Source of the DNA: Streptomyces aidingensis
GTDB lineage: Bacteria > Actinomycetota > Actinomycetes > Streptomycetales > Streptomycetaceae
Length of the DNA: 64,000 nt
Direction of reading: 5' to 3'
Assembly (NCBI RefSeq): GCF_900112355.1
Contig: NZ_FOLM01000014.1
Span: 112,678 to 176,677, forward strand
The notes beneath the pieces are model-generated. The model had not been told where the DNA came from, searched no databases, and saw only the letters and a program-made list of their open reading frames with translations. Every line of letters begins with the position of its first letter. Positions within the stretch are counted from its first letter, which is position 1. A program made the position numbers and the translations under genes. Positions 17,655 to 25,113 of the stretch are shown here, in pieces.

Positions 17655-18638
17655 ATGGATCTCAGGCACCTCGGCCGGACCGGCCTGCGCGTCTCCCGGC
17701 TCGGCCTCGGCACCCTCACCTGGGGACGGGACACCGGCGAGGAGGAGGCGGCGGAGCTCCTCAGGACCTTCTGGGAGGCGGGCGGCACCCTGGTGGACAC
17801 CGCCGATGTCTATGCCGACGGCGGTTCCGAGTATCTCCTGGGACGGCTGCTGGCCATGGTGCCGCGCCGGGAACTGGTGATCGCCACCAAGGCGGGCAGC
17901 GTGCCCGATCCGGACCGGCGCTTCGACGGCTCCCGCGCCCATCTGACCGCCGCGCTGGACGCCTCCCTCCAGCGGCTGGGCACCGACCATGTGGATCTGT
18001 GGCAGGTGCACGCCTACGACCCGCACACCCCGCTGGACGAGACCCTCCAGGCGCTGGACGACGCGGTGCGCAGCGGCCGGGCCCGCTATGCCGGGGTGTC
18101 CAACTTCTGCGGCTGGCAGCTCGCCAAGGCGGGCACCTGGCAGCTCGCGCTGCCCGGCGCCCGGGTCCGGCTGGCCGGCGTCCAGCTGGAGTACTCGCTG
18201 CTCCAGCGGGGCCTGGAGCGGGAGGTGCTGCCCGCCGCACTGGACCTGGGCATCGGGCTGCTGCCCTCCTCGCCGCTCGGCCGCGGGGTGCTGACGGGCA
18301 AGTACCGGGGCGGGGCGCGGCCGGAGGGCTCGCGCGGGGCGTCCGAGCACCTCGCGCCGTTTGTGGCGCCCTATCTGGGGGAGGCCGCCGAGCGGATCAC
18401 GGACGCGGTGGCGATAGCCGCCGAAGGGCTGGCGGTGTCCCCGCTCCAGGTGGCGCTGGCCTGGGTGCGGGACCGGCCGGGCGTGGTGGCACCGCTGCTG
18501 GGGTGCCGCACCGCGCAGCAGCTCGCCGAGGCGCTGTCGGTGGAAGACCTTAGTCTTCCTGACGAGATCAGCCGGGCCCTGGACGAAGTCTCGGCCCCGG
18601 TGCACCGCTATCCCGATCATGACTGGAGCGCACTGTGA
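17655..18638 (+). CDS. Aldo/keto reductase
   Basis: This 327-residue NADPH-dependent aldo/keto reductase has a TIM barrel. The catalytic tetrad is visible: D and Y in VDTADVYADGGSE, K in VIATKAGS, and H in WQVHAYDPHTPLDE. The C-terminal cofactor-binding segment (SPLQVALAWVRDRPGVVAPLLG) is complete. It probably reduces aldehydes or ketones, but the substrate cannot be inferred. Its stop codon overlaps the next start as GTGA at 18635-18638, so it is coupled to the RecD2-like gene. Confidence 0.92.
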   Translation: MDLRHLGRTGLRVSRLGLGTLTWGRDTGEEEAAELLRTFWEAGGTLVDTADVYADGGSEYLLGRLLAMVPRRELVIATKAGSVPDPDRRFDGSRAHLTAALDASLQRLGTDHVDLWQVHAYDPHTPLDETLQALDDAVRSGRARYAGVSNFCGWQLAKAGTWQLALPGARVRLAGVQLEYSLLQRGLEREVLPAALDLGIGLLPSSPLGRGVLTGKYRGGARPEGSRGASEHLAPFVAPYLGEAAERITDAVAIAAEGLAVSPLQVALAWVRDRPGVVAPLLGCRTAQQLAEALSVEDLSLPDEISRALDEVSAPVHRYPDHDWSAL

Positions 18639-20755
18639 GCACGGCAGGCACGGGCGGCACGGGCGGCACGGACGGGGCCGGGGACGCCGGCGGCGCCGGC
18701 GGGCAGCGCCCGGGCGGGACCGGAGCGGGCCGGCTGGCCGAGCTGCGGGCCGCGGTCCGGGCCGTGGAGAGCGGTGAGCGGGAGGCGGCCTCGTTCTTCG
18801 CCGCGCCGGAGCCGCCCCGCCGGGGGCGGCGGCCGGCCGCCGCCCCCGGGGCCGCCGAGGCCGTCCCGGAACGGGCCGCCGTGCCGGTGCCCGGGGAACT
18901 GGCGGAACTGCTGGCGGCCGGGGGCGCGCCCGCCGCCCTGGCCGGGCCGGTGGCCGCGGCGCTGGGCGGTGAGGCGGCGGCGGTGCTGCGGACCGATCCG
19001 TGGCAGCTGCTGTCCGTGCCCGGGGTGCGCCCCGAGCAGGCGGACGGCTTTGCCCGGGCGCTGCTCGGGCCCGGCTGCGGGCCGGGGGACGAGCGCCGCG
19101 TCCAGGCCCTGGCGGGCTGGCTGCTGGAGAGGGCCGCGCGCGCCGGGCACACGGTGCTGCGGCCGGAGGCGGTCCGGGCCGAGCTTGGCCGGCACGCGGT
19201 GCCCGATCCGGAGCAGGCGCTGCGGATCGCCGTGGAGTCCGGCGCCCTGCTGGTCTTCCGCGACCCGCTCGCCGGACCGGGCGGCGAGGAGCCGGACGGG
19301 AGCGCGGACGACGGCGAGGCCGGGAACGCCCAGGACGCCGGGGACGCCGGGGACCCCGGGGGCCCCGGGAACGGGGACGAGCTGGGTCCGGCCGCGCTGC
19401 TGGGGCTGGACCGGTACGCGGTGGCCGAGGAGGCCCTGGCCGACGGGCTGGCCCGGCTCTGCGCCACCTTCCTGCCGCCGGCCGCCGGGAGCTCTCCGGA
19501 GCAGCGGCTGGACGGGCACCCGGAGGGGGCCCCGGGGGACGGCGGTCCGGCCCGGCCGCCGCTGGCCGCCTGGCAGCGTCTCGCGGCCTCCCAGGCCCTT
19601 TCCCCGTCCGCCGCCGAGCTGCTGCGGGCGGTGGCGGAGCACGCCCTGGTGGTGCACACCGGCGGGGAGGCCGCCCGCGCCGAGCCGCTGGCCGTGGTGC
19701 GGGCCGCCCGCTCTCTGGGCCTGCGGGCCTGGGCCGCCGTGGACCCCCTCCGCGGCGGCGGGACGGACGGCGGGACGGAGGACGCGGGGCCGGTGCTCAC
19801 CCTGCCGGGCCTGCTCTCCGGCCGGGAAGGCCCGGGCCGGGACGAGGAGGGCATGCCGGCGCTGGATCTGCTGGCCGTGCTGGACACCCCCCGGCTGGAC
19901 ACCGAGGCCGCCGCCGAACTGGTGGAGGCCCTGCCGGACGGCTGCCGGCTGATTCTCTCCGGGGACCCCGCGGTGCTGGGCGCGGCCGGTGCGGGCCAGG
20001 TGCTGGCCGATGTGGCGGCGGCCCGGATCTGCCCGCGGGTGGTCTCCCGGACCCCGGATCCCGGCCCGGTGGGCGAGCTGGTCTCGGGGATCGGCGCGGG
20101 CGAGCTCGCCGAGGTGGCGGCGCCCGGCCGGGAGGTGGTGGTGGTCCCGGTGCGGGACGCCGGCGAGGCGGTGCACCGCACGGTGCAGCTGGTCACCGAG
20201 TCCATTCCGCGGGCCTTCGGGGTGTCCGCGGCGCAGATCCAGGTCATCACCCCCGGCCACGGCGGAGCGGCCGGGACGCGGGCGCTCAACCGGGCGCTCA
20301 AGGAGCGGCTGAACGCCGGACCGGGCCGGTTCGGCGGTTTCGACCCGGGCGACCGGGTGCTGTTCTCCCCCGCCCCCGGCCTGGGCCGGGCGGGCACGGT
20401 GGTCTCGGCCGACGACACCGGCCTGCTGCTGGAGTGCGGCGCGGAGCGGTTCACGGTGCCCCCGGCAAGGGTGGCGGACACCGTCCGTCCCGGCTGGGCC
20501 CTCACCGCCCACCAGGCCGCGGGCGGTCACTGGCCCGCCGTGGTGACCGTACTGCCCGGGGACGCGGCGGGCTCGGTGGACCGTACCTGGGTCTACACCG
20601 CGTTCGGCCGGGCCGGACGTCATCTGTCGGTGGTGCAGGGGCTGGGCCCGGCGCTGGCCCGCGCGGTGGCCGCGCCGCCCGCCGCGGCCCGCACCACCCG
20701 GCTGGCCGGCCTGCTGCGGCAGCAGCAGGCCGCGCAGCGGCAGGAGGAGGTCTGA
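18635..20755 (+). CDS. RecD2-like helicase-fold protein with lost ATPase motifs
   Basis: This 706-residue protein is organised like a RecD2-type SF1 helicase: helix-hairpin-helix segments (about residues 120-210, e.g. LLSVPGVRPEQADGFA), a RecA-like core and a C-terminal UvrD_C-like part (GWALTAHQAAGGHWPAVV). The catalytic motifs are gone. The Walker A position reads TGGEAARAE (about 342-350) instead of GGPGTGKTT. The Walker B region reads LDTPRLD near 416-422 instead of DEASM. The final arginine motif reads FGRAGRH rather than TRAKK. The GDPAVLGAAGAGQVLADV segment keeps the shape of motif III. It is probably a DNA-binding or structural protein without helicase activity. It is coupled to the aldo/keto reductase by GTGA. 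Confidence 0.7.
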   Translation: MSTAGTGGTGGTDGAGDAGGAGGQRPGGTGAGRLAELRAAVRAVESGEREAASFFAAPEPPRRGRRPAAAPGAAEAVPERAAVPVPGELAELLAAGGAPAALAGPVAAALGGEAAAVLRTDPWQLLSVPGVRPEQADGFARALLGPGCGPGDERRVQALAGWLLERAARAGHTVLRPEAVRAELGRHAVPDPEQALRIAVESGALLVFRDPLAGPGGEEPDGSADDGEAGNAQDAGDAGDPGGPGNGDELGPAALLGLDRYAVAEEALADGLARLCATFLPPAAGSSPEQRLDGHPEGAPGDGGPARPPLAAWQRLAASQALSPSAAELLRAVAEHALVVHTGGEAARAEPLAVVRAARSLGLRAWAAVDPLRGGGTDGGTEDAGPVLTLPGLLSGREGPGRDEEGMPALDLLAVLDTPRLDTEAAAELVEALPDGCRLILSGDPAVLGAAGAGQVLADVAAARICPRVVSRTPDPGPVGELVSGIGAGELAEVAAPGREVVVVPVRDAGEAVHRTVQLVTESIPRAFGVSAAQIQVITPGHGGAAGTRALNRALKERLNAGPGRFGGFDPGDRVLFSPAPGLGRAGTVVSADDTGLLLECGAERFTVPPARVADTVRPGWALTAHQAAGGHWPAVVTVLPGDAAGSVDRTWVYTAFGRAGRHLSVVQGLGPALARAVAAPPAAARTTRLAGLLRQQQAAQRQEEV

Positions 20756-20781
20756 GCCGGTCCCGGCTGAACCGGCACGGT

Positions 20782-20813
20782 CCGCGTGCGGGGCGGCGGG
20801 GCTCCGCACGCGG
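20782..20813. terminator. Hairpin between convergent genes
   Basis: Ten-base perfect arms (20782-20791 and 20804-20813) with a 12-base loop lie between the RecD2-like gene and the convergent acidic protein gene. Confidence 0.65.
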
Positions 20814-20833
20814 GTCGTTCGCCGGGCGCCGCC

Positions 20834-21490
20834 TCAGCGGTCCTCGGCGTCGAAGTCCTCCTCGTCGAAGGCCTCGCTGACGTCGAACCGGCACACCACC
20901 TGGTCGGGGTCGAGGGTGTCGAAGGGCGCGGACAGCCACTCGCCCGGTTCCGGGCGCTCCTCCAGGGCCGCGACCCAGGTCGTGGCGTCCCCCTCCTCCA
21001 GGCCGAACTCCTTGTGTCTGCTGGCGATCTCATCCGGCTCGTACTCGCCGAAGAGCACTCCGATGGCGGCGTGCACGCTGTGCCGGGCGCCCACCTCTTC
21101 CGCCTCTTCCTCGTCCACCGATTCGGGGTCGAGCTCGGTGATCCGCTCGGCCTGGGCCGTCAGCCGCCGGGGGTCGGCGATCAGGTAGTCCCGGCGGATC
21201 AGCACGCTCAGCGCCTCGGGCTCCTCCGGCCCCTCGTACCGGGAGGCGGCGTCCGTCGCGGGCACCTCGAACGGGGTGACCTCGTCATAGACGTCGTAGA
21301 GCAGCTCGTCGTAGACCTCCCCGGCCGCCGCCAGCTCGTTGAACGCGGAGAACACGGTGGCGTCCGCCCCGGATCCCCCCGCGCCGGAGGCACGTCCCTC
21401 GACGGCCGCCAGATGCCGGTCGAGGGCGTCCTTGAGCGCCTCGACCGCGGCTCGCACATCGGCAGCCGTGGGCTGCACAGCATCAGACAT
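20834..21490 (-). CDS. Conserved acidic hypothetical protein
   Basis: This 218-residue soluble protein is strongly acidic, with a long helical N-terminal part (TAADVRAAVEALKDALDRHL) and a Glu-rich centre (ESVDEEEAEEVGARHS). No catalytic motif or known domain is recognised. No signal peptide or membrane segment is present. Such genes occur between the RecD2-like gene and the chaplin genes in streptomycetes, but I cannot assign a function. The start at 21490 is favoured over 21529 because the extra residues are atypical. It is divergent from the DUF5703 gene. Confidence 0.75.
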   Translation of the reverse strand: MSDAVQPTAADVRAAVEALKDALDRHLAAVEGRASGAGGSGADATVFSAFNELAAAGEVYDELLYDVYDEVTPFEVPATDAASRYEGPEEPEALSVLIRRDYLIADPRRLTAQAERITELDPESVDEEEAEEVGARHSVHAAIGVLFGEYEPDEIASRHKEFGLEEGDATTWVAALEERPEPGEWLSAPFDTLDPDQVVCRFDVSEAFDEEDFDAEDR

Positions 21491-21537
21491 GGTGCAGACG
21501 GTATCCGCAACCGGGCCCCGCGCGCACAATAGATTCG

Positions 21538-21726
21538 ATGCCGGAATACGAATTTCGCGATGTGCATGTGCCGCGCGGGGTTTCCCGCAGCGCCACCACC
21601 CGCCTGCTGACCGATCATGCCGAGTACGGGCACTGGGAGCTGTACCGGCTGCGTCTGCATCCGGACGGCAGCCGCTCGGTACGGCTGCGGCGGCGCATCA
21701 TCCGTCAGTTGCGCGCCACCTGGTGA
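21538..21726 (+). CDS. DUF5703-family small basic protein
   Basis: This 62-residue protein is basic at the C-terminus (RLRRRIIRQLRATW) and starts PEYEFRDVHVPRGVSR, a pattern I recognise as DUF5703 from streptomycetes. It has no signal peptide or membrane segment and its role is unknown. There is no clear ribosome site and only 47 bp to the divergent gene, so it may have a short leader. Confidence 0.75.
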   Translation: MPEYEFRDVHVPRGVSRSATTRLLTDHAEYGHWELYRLRLHPDGSRSVRLRRRIIRQLRATW

Positions 21727-21786
21727 CCGCAGCGGCACCGCGGATACCGAACGACGCACACCACGACAGACCACCGCGACAGACCA

Positions 21787-21819
21787 ATGGAGTGGACTCC
21801 CCTGCGGAGTCCACTCCAT
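21787..21819 (-). terminator. Strong terminator after the long chaplin gene
   Basis: Fourteen-base perfect arms (21787-21800 and 21806-21819) with a 5-base loop lie 18 bp beyond the stop of the long chaplin gene. Confidence 0.8.
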
Positions 21820-21836
21820 GAACGGTCGTGCTCGGC

Positions 21837-22685
21837 TCAGCGCGCCTGCGCCGCCCGCGCCCGGCGGTAGAGCACGGCGCCGCCGGTCAGCAGGCCCAGG
21901 GCCACCGGAGCGGCGATGCCGAGCCGGGCGCCGCCGTCGGCACCGGTGGCGGCCAGCTCGCCGCCGGCGAGCTGCTCGGTGCCGCCCAGGTGCGGAACCG
22001 GCTCGGAGCCCCCGGAGGCGCCGCCGGCGCCCTTCTCGTCCCCGGTGTAGCCGTCACCGCCGCCGTCACCGGACCCGCCGTTGCCTCCGTCACCCGGGGT
22101 CTCGCCGCCCGGGTCTCCCGGCTGCCCCGGCTCACCCGGCTCCCCGGGCTGACCGGGCTCACCCGGGTCTCCCGGCTCGCCCGGCTGCCCCGGGTCTCCC
22201 GGCTCACCCGGGTCTCCCGGCTCCCCGGGGTGCGCCGGGGAGCCGGTGTTGGCGCACCCGTTGCCCCAGGAGGGGTTGAGCGCGCCCACGACGTTCACGC
22301 TGTTCCCGCAGGCGTTCACCGGCACGTCGACCGGCGCCTGGACGGTGTTGCCGGAGGCCACGCCGGGCGAGCCCTGGGCCTCGCCGTGGGCCGCGGAGCC
22401 GCTGTCGCCGTGCCCGCCCTGGCCCTCGTCCCCGCTGTCGGAGGTGTTGACACAGGTGTTGCCGAAGGCCGGGTTGAGTGCGCCGACGATGTCGACGGTG
22501 TTGCCGCAGGCGTTCACCGGCACATGCACCGGCGCCTGGACCGTGTTGCCGGACAGGATGCCCGGGGAGTTCGTGGCGCTGCCCCTCGCCTCGGCGTCGG
22601 CGTAGGCCGAGCCGCCCCCCGTCATGGCCAGCACGCCGCCCGCGGCGACGAAGGTGACCAGGCCCTTTTTCGTGACCTGTCGCAT
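21837..22685 (-). CDS. chpC: Long, sortase-anchored chaplin with two chaplin domains
   Basis: This 282-residue secreted hydrophobin-like protein coats aerial hyphae. After a signal peptide ending near SAYA come two chaplin domains of about 40 residues each (SPGILSGNTVQAPVHVP...NAFGNTC-type and SPGVASGNTVQAPVDVP...WGNGC), each with two cysteines. A Gly/Pro-rich linker follows, then a class-E-type sortase signal LAATG (244-248), a membrane helix and the basic tail RRARAAQAR. The linker contains 13 consecutive collagen-like G-X-P triplets. The gene lies next to a short chaplin gene in the same orientation, as chpC-chpH do in S. coelicolor. The symbol rests on that synteny. Confidence 0.88.
   Translation of the reverse strand: MRQVTKKGLVTFVAAGGVLAMTGGGSAYADAEARGSATNSPGILSGNTVQAPVHVPVNACGNTVDIVGALNPAFGNTCVNTSDSGDEGQGGHGDSGSAAHGEAQGSPGVASGNTVQAPVDVPVNACGNSVNVVGALNPSWGNGCANTGSPAHPGEPGDPGEPGDPGQPGEPGDPGEPGQPGEPGEPGQPGDPGGETPGDGGNGGSGDGGGDGYTGDEKGAGGASGGSEPVPHLGGTEQLAGGELAATGADGGARLGIAAPVALGLLTGGAVLYRRARAAQAR
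22112..22231 (-). repeat. Coding repeat: 13 collagen-like G-X-P triplets
   Basis: A 9-bp coding repeat inside the long chaplin gene gives thirteen uninterrupted Gly-(Glu/Asp/Gln)-Pro triplets between the second chaplin domain and the sortase signal. Boundaries are accurate to within a few bases. Confidence 0.8.
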
Positions 22686-22765
22686 GGTGGATTCCCTTGG
22701 ATCGGTTGCGTAGGAGTCTTGCTCGCGCCGCCGCGCGGAGTGCGTGGCGCGCCGGGAACGCCGAC

Positions 22766-22797
22766 CGCCCCGGAGCGCTTGGACGCACTCCGGGGCG
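22766..22797 (-). terminator. Terminator after the short chaplin gene
   Basis: Ten-base perfect arms (22766-22775 and 22788-22797) with a 12-base loop lie 36 bp downstream of the chpH-like stop and upstream of the long chaplin gene, so the two chaplins are probably separate transcripts. Confidence 0.65.
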
Positions 22798-22833
22798 ATC
22801 TTGCGTCAAGCCCTCAAGAAACGGGGCACGGCA

Positions 22834-23067
22834 TCAGGCGTTGATGCAGGTGTTCCCGAAAGCCGGGTTCAGCAGGGCGACGATGTTGATCGTGTTGCCG
22901 CAGACGTTCACCGGCAGGTGGATCGGGACCTGGATCACGTTGCCCGAGATGGCACCCGGGGAGTGAACGGCCGCCCCCTGGGCGCCCGCGTCGGCAACGG
23001 CGACGCCCGCACCGGCGAGCACCAGACCGCCGGTGGCAGCCGCGGCAGCGACAACCTTCTTGATCAT
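22834..23067 (-). CDS. chpH: Short secreted chaplin
   Basis: This 77-residue precursor has a signal peptide (MIKKVVAAAAATGGLVLAGA, cleavage near VADA) and a single chaplin domain containing SPGAISGNVIQVPIHLP and two cysteines (VNVCGNT, GNTCINA). Secreted chaplins self-assemble at air-water interfaces into amyloid-like films that let hyphae grow into air. A GAGGAGGAAGA ribosome site precedes the ATG. It is adjacent to the long chaplin and an M20 peptidase, matching the chpH neighbourhood of S. coelicolor. An inverted repeat (GAGTGAT...ATCACTC, about 23186-23212) upstream could be a regulator site. Confidence 0.92.
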   Translation of the reverse strand: MIKKVVAAAAATGGLVLAGAGVAVADAGAQGAAVHSPGAISGNVIQVPIHLPVNVCGNTINIVALLNPAFGNTCINA

Positions 23068-23233
23068 TCTTCCTCCTCGTTGACATAGCAGCCCCAGCTG
23101 GGGGGCACCACGAGTAACGAGGGGCCGTGAATGAAGCTACGATCCCACGGACGCATTCACCCGTCCTGAGTAGGTCCGCACGGCTGAGTGATTACACGAC
23201 GATCACTCTGGCGCGATCCCGCCCGGCCGGGCG

Positions 23234-24571
23234 CTAGGACAGATCCAGGAACCGGTCCAGCACCCGGGTGCCGAAGCGCAGTCCGTCCACCGGGACCCGC
23301 TCGTCCACACCGTGGAACATGCCGGCGAAGTCCAGCTCCGGCGGCAGCTTCAGCGGGGCGAAGCCGAAGCCCCGGATGCCGAGGTCGTCGAAGGACTTGG
23401 CGTCCGTGCCGCCGGAGAGCATGTACGGCACGGCGTGCGCGATCGGGTCCTCGGCCCGCAGCGCGGCCTGCATGGCGTCCACCAGCGCACCGTCGAAGGT
23501 GGTCTCCAGCGCCTTGTCGGAGTGCACGGTCTCGCGCCGCACCCGCGGCCCGAGCACCCGGTCCAGATCCGCCAGGAACTCCTCCTCGAAGCCGGGCAGG
23601 AAGCGGCCGTCCACGGCGGCGGTGGCCTGCCCGGGGATGACGTTCACCTTGTAGCCCGCTTCGAGCTGGGTGGGCGCGGCGGTGTTGCGCAGCGTGGCGC
23701 CGATGATCTTCGCGATGCCGCCCAGCCTGGCGAGGGTCTCCTCCATGTTCTCCGGATCGAGGTCGGTGCCCAGCGCGTCGGAGAGCTCGTCCAGGAACGA
23801 GCGGACGGTCTTGGTGACCCGGACCGGGAAGCGGTGCCGGCCCAGCCGGGCCACGGCCTCGCACAGTTCGGTGATGGCGTTGTCGTCATTGGTCATCGAG
23901 CCGTGGCCGGCCGTGCCCTCGACGGTCAGCCGCATCCAGTGCATGCCCTTCTGGGCGGTCTCCACCAGATACAGCCGCAGCTTCTCGTTGACCGTGAAGG
24001 AGAATCCGCCCACCTCGCTGATCGCCTCGGTGACCCCCTCGAACAGCTCCGGATGGCGGTCCACCAGATACCGGGCGCCGTGGACCCCGCCCGCCTCCTC
24101 GTCCGCGACGAAGGCCAGCACCACGTCCCTGGGCGGCTTCCGCCCGGTGCGCACCCGGTCACGGATCACGGCCAGTGTCATGGCGTCCATGTCCTTCATG
24201 TCCACCGCGCCCCGGCCCCAGACGCAGCCGTCCGCGATCTCGCCGGAGAAGGGATGGCGGGTCCAGTCGTCGGCGTTGGCCGGGACCACGTCGGTGTGGC
24301 CGTGGATCAGCAGTCCGGGACGGGACGGGTCGGCGCCCTCGATCCGGACCACGGTGGAGGCCCGGCCGGGGCGCGACTCGAAGATCTGCGGTTCCAGGCC
24401 GACCTCGGCGAGCTTCTCGGCCACATACTCGGCGGCGGCCCGCTCCCCGGGGCCGGAGCCGTCGCCGTAGTTGCTGGTGTCGATCCGGATGAGGTCCTGG
24501 CACAGGCCGGCCACTTCCTGCTCCGCCGTGCCCGCCGAACCGGTGTCCTCCGCCGCGGCTGCGTCGCTCAC
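23234..24571 (-). CDS. M20-family zinc metallopeptidase
   Basis: This 445-residue M20/ArgE/DapE-type dipeptidase or deacylase is cytoplasmic, with no signal peptide. Metal ligands and catalytic residues are visible in LLIHGHTDVVPANADDW, WGRGAVDMKDMDAMT, FVADEEAGGVHGARY and near the C-terminus in MFHGVDERVPVDGL. A dimerisation domain sits between the two catalytic halves. The GTG start at 24571 has GAGGAGG eight bases upstream. The precise substrate is unknown. It occupies the position next to chpH seen in S. coelicolor. Confidence 0.93.
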   Translation of the reverse strand: MSDAAAAEDTGSAGTAEQEVAGLCQDLIRIDTSNYGDGSGPGERAAAEYVAEKLAEVGLEPQIFESRPGRASTVVRIEGADPSRPGLLIHGHTDVVPANADDWTRHPFSGEIADGCVWGRGAVDMKDMDAMTLAVIRDRVRTGRKPPRDVVLAFVADEEAGGVHGARYLVDRHPELFEGVTEAISEVGGFSFTVNEKLRLYLVETAQKGMHWMRLTVEGTAGHGSMTNDDNAITELCEAVARLGRHRFPVRVTKTVRSFLDELSDALGTDLDPENMEETLARLGGIAKIIGATLRNTAAPTQLEAGYKVNVIPGQATAAVDGRFLPGFEEEFLADLDRVLGPRVRRETVHSDKALETTFDGALVDAMQAALRAEDPIAHAVPYMLSGGTDAKSFDDLGIRGFGFAPLKLPPELDFAGMFHGVDERVPVDGLRFGTRVLDRFLDLS

Positions 24572-24702
24572 GTCGTCCTCCTCTTTGCTGGGGTGTCCTC
24601 ATCCTCCCCCCTGTCCCCCGCCCCGCCCAAGGAGCCCGGGGACACCGCCCGGCCCCGGCCGCCCCGGTCACACCCCTTGATCACGCTCCTCGATCGCGCA
24701 CC

Positions 24703-24730
24703 TTGATCACGCACCTCCGTCCTTTGCTAT
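24703..24730 (+). promoter_or_regulatory. Putative promoter of tRNA-Leu
   Basis: TTGATC (24703-24708) and TGCTAT (24725-24730) with a 16-bp spacer lie 22 bp before the tRNA. The phrase CCTTGATCACGC occurs twice (from about 24676 and 24701), suggesting a duplicated -35 region. Confidence 0.45.
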
Positions 24731-24752
24731 GGTTGCCCCCGTCACCACACGG

Positions 24753-24836
24753 GTCCGGGTGGCGGAATGGCAGACGCGCTAGCTTGAGGTGCTAGTGCCC
24801 GTTAAGGGCGTGGGGGTTCAAGTCCCCCCTCGGACA
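24753..24836 (+). tRNA. tRNA-Leu (GAG anticodon)
   Basis: A class II tRNA cloverleaf can be drawn. The 7-bp acceptor stem pairs GTCCGGG with CTCGGAC and has discriminator A. The anticodon stem is CTAGC/GCTAG around loop TTGAGGT, giving anticodon GAG, which reads CUC and CUU. The long variable arm (TGCCCGTTAAGGGCG) is typical of leucine tRNAs. The T arm GGGGGTTCAAGTCCCCC is intact. The 3' CCA is not encoded. Confidence 0.95.
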
Positions 24837-24841
24837 TTCGC

Positions 24842-24863
24842 AAGGCCCTGTTCGCGGGGCCTT
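24842..24863 (+). terminator. Terminator of tRNA-Leu
   Basis: AAGGCCC (24842-24848) pairs with GGGCCTT (24857-24863), followed by TTCGTC, starting 6 bases after the tRNA. Between it and the next gene (24864-25113) I see only a short GC hairpin near 24985 and no gene. Confidence 0.75.
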
Positions 24864-25113
24864 TCGTCATTCCGGGGGAGCAACACGGGAAGCAGCCGGG
24901 TCACCCATTTCGTAGACCTTTGTCCGTTTTCCGTGATGTCAAGGAACTCCTTCCCCGCCACCGGGGAGCTCTTCGTCACCCTCCGCCCGGGAGGGCGGGG
25001 AGCACCCTGCACCGTTAGGTAAGCTCTCCGGTACTCCCATCATGCGGCTCCGCGCCCACACGATCAGCAGAGCAGCGGCGCCGTGTCAGTGCAATCGCCC
25101 GCCGAGGACGGTC

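Noticed and set aside
22686..22833. Additional small gene between the two chaplins
   Set aside because: The frames there are short and the region is explained by the chpH terminator and the promoter of the long chaplin.
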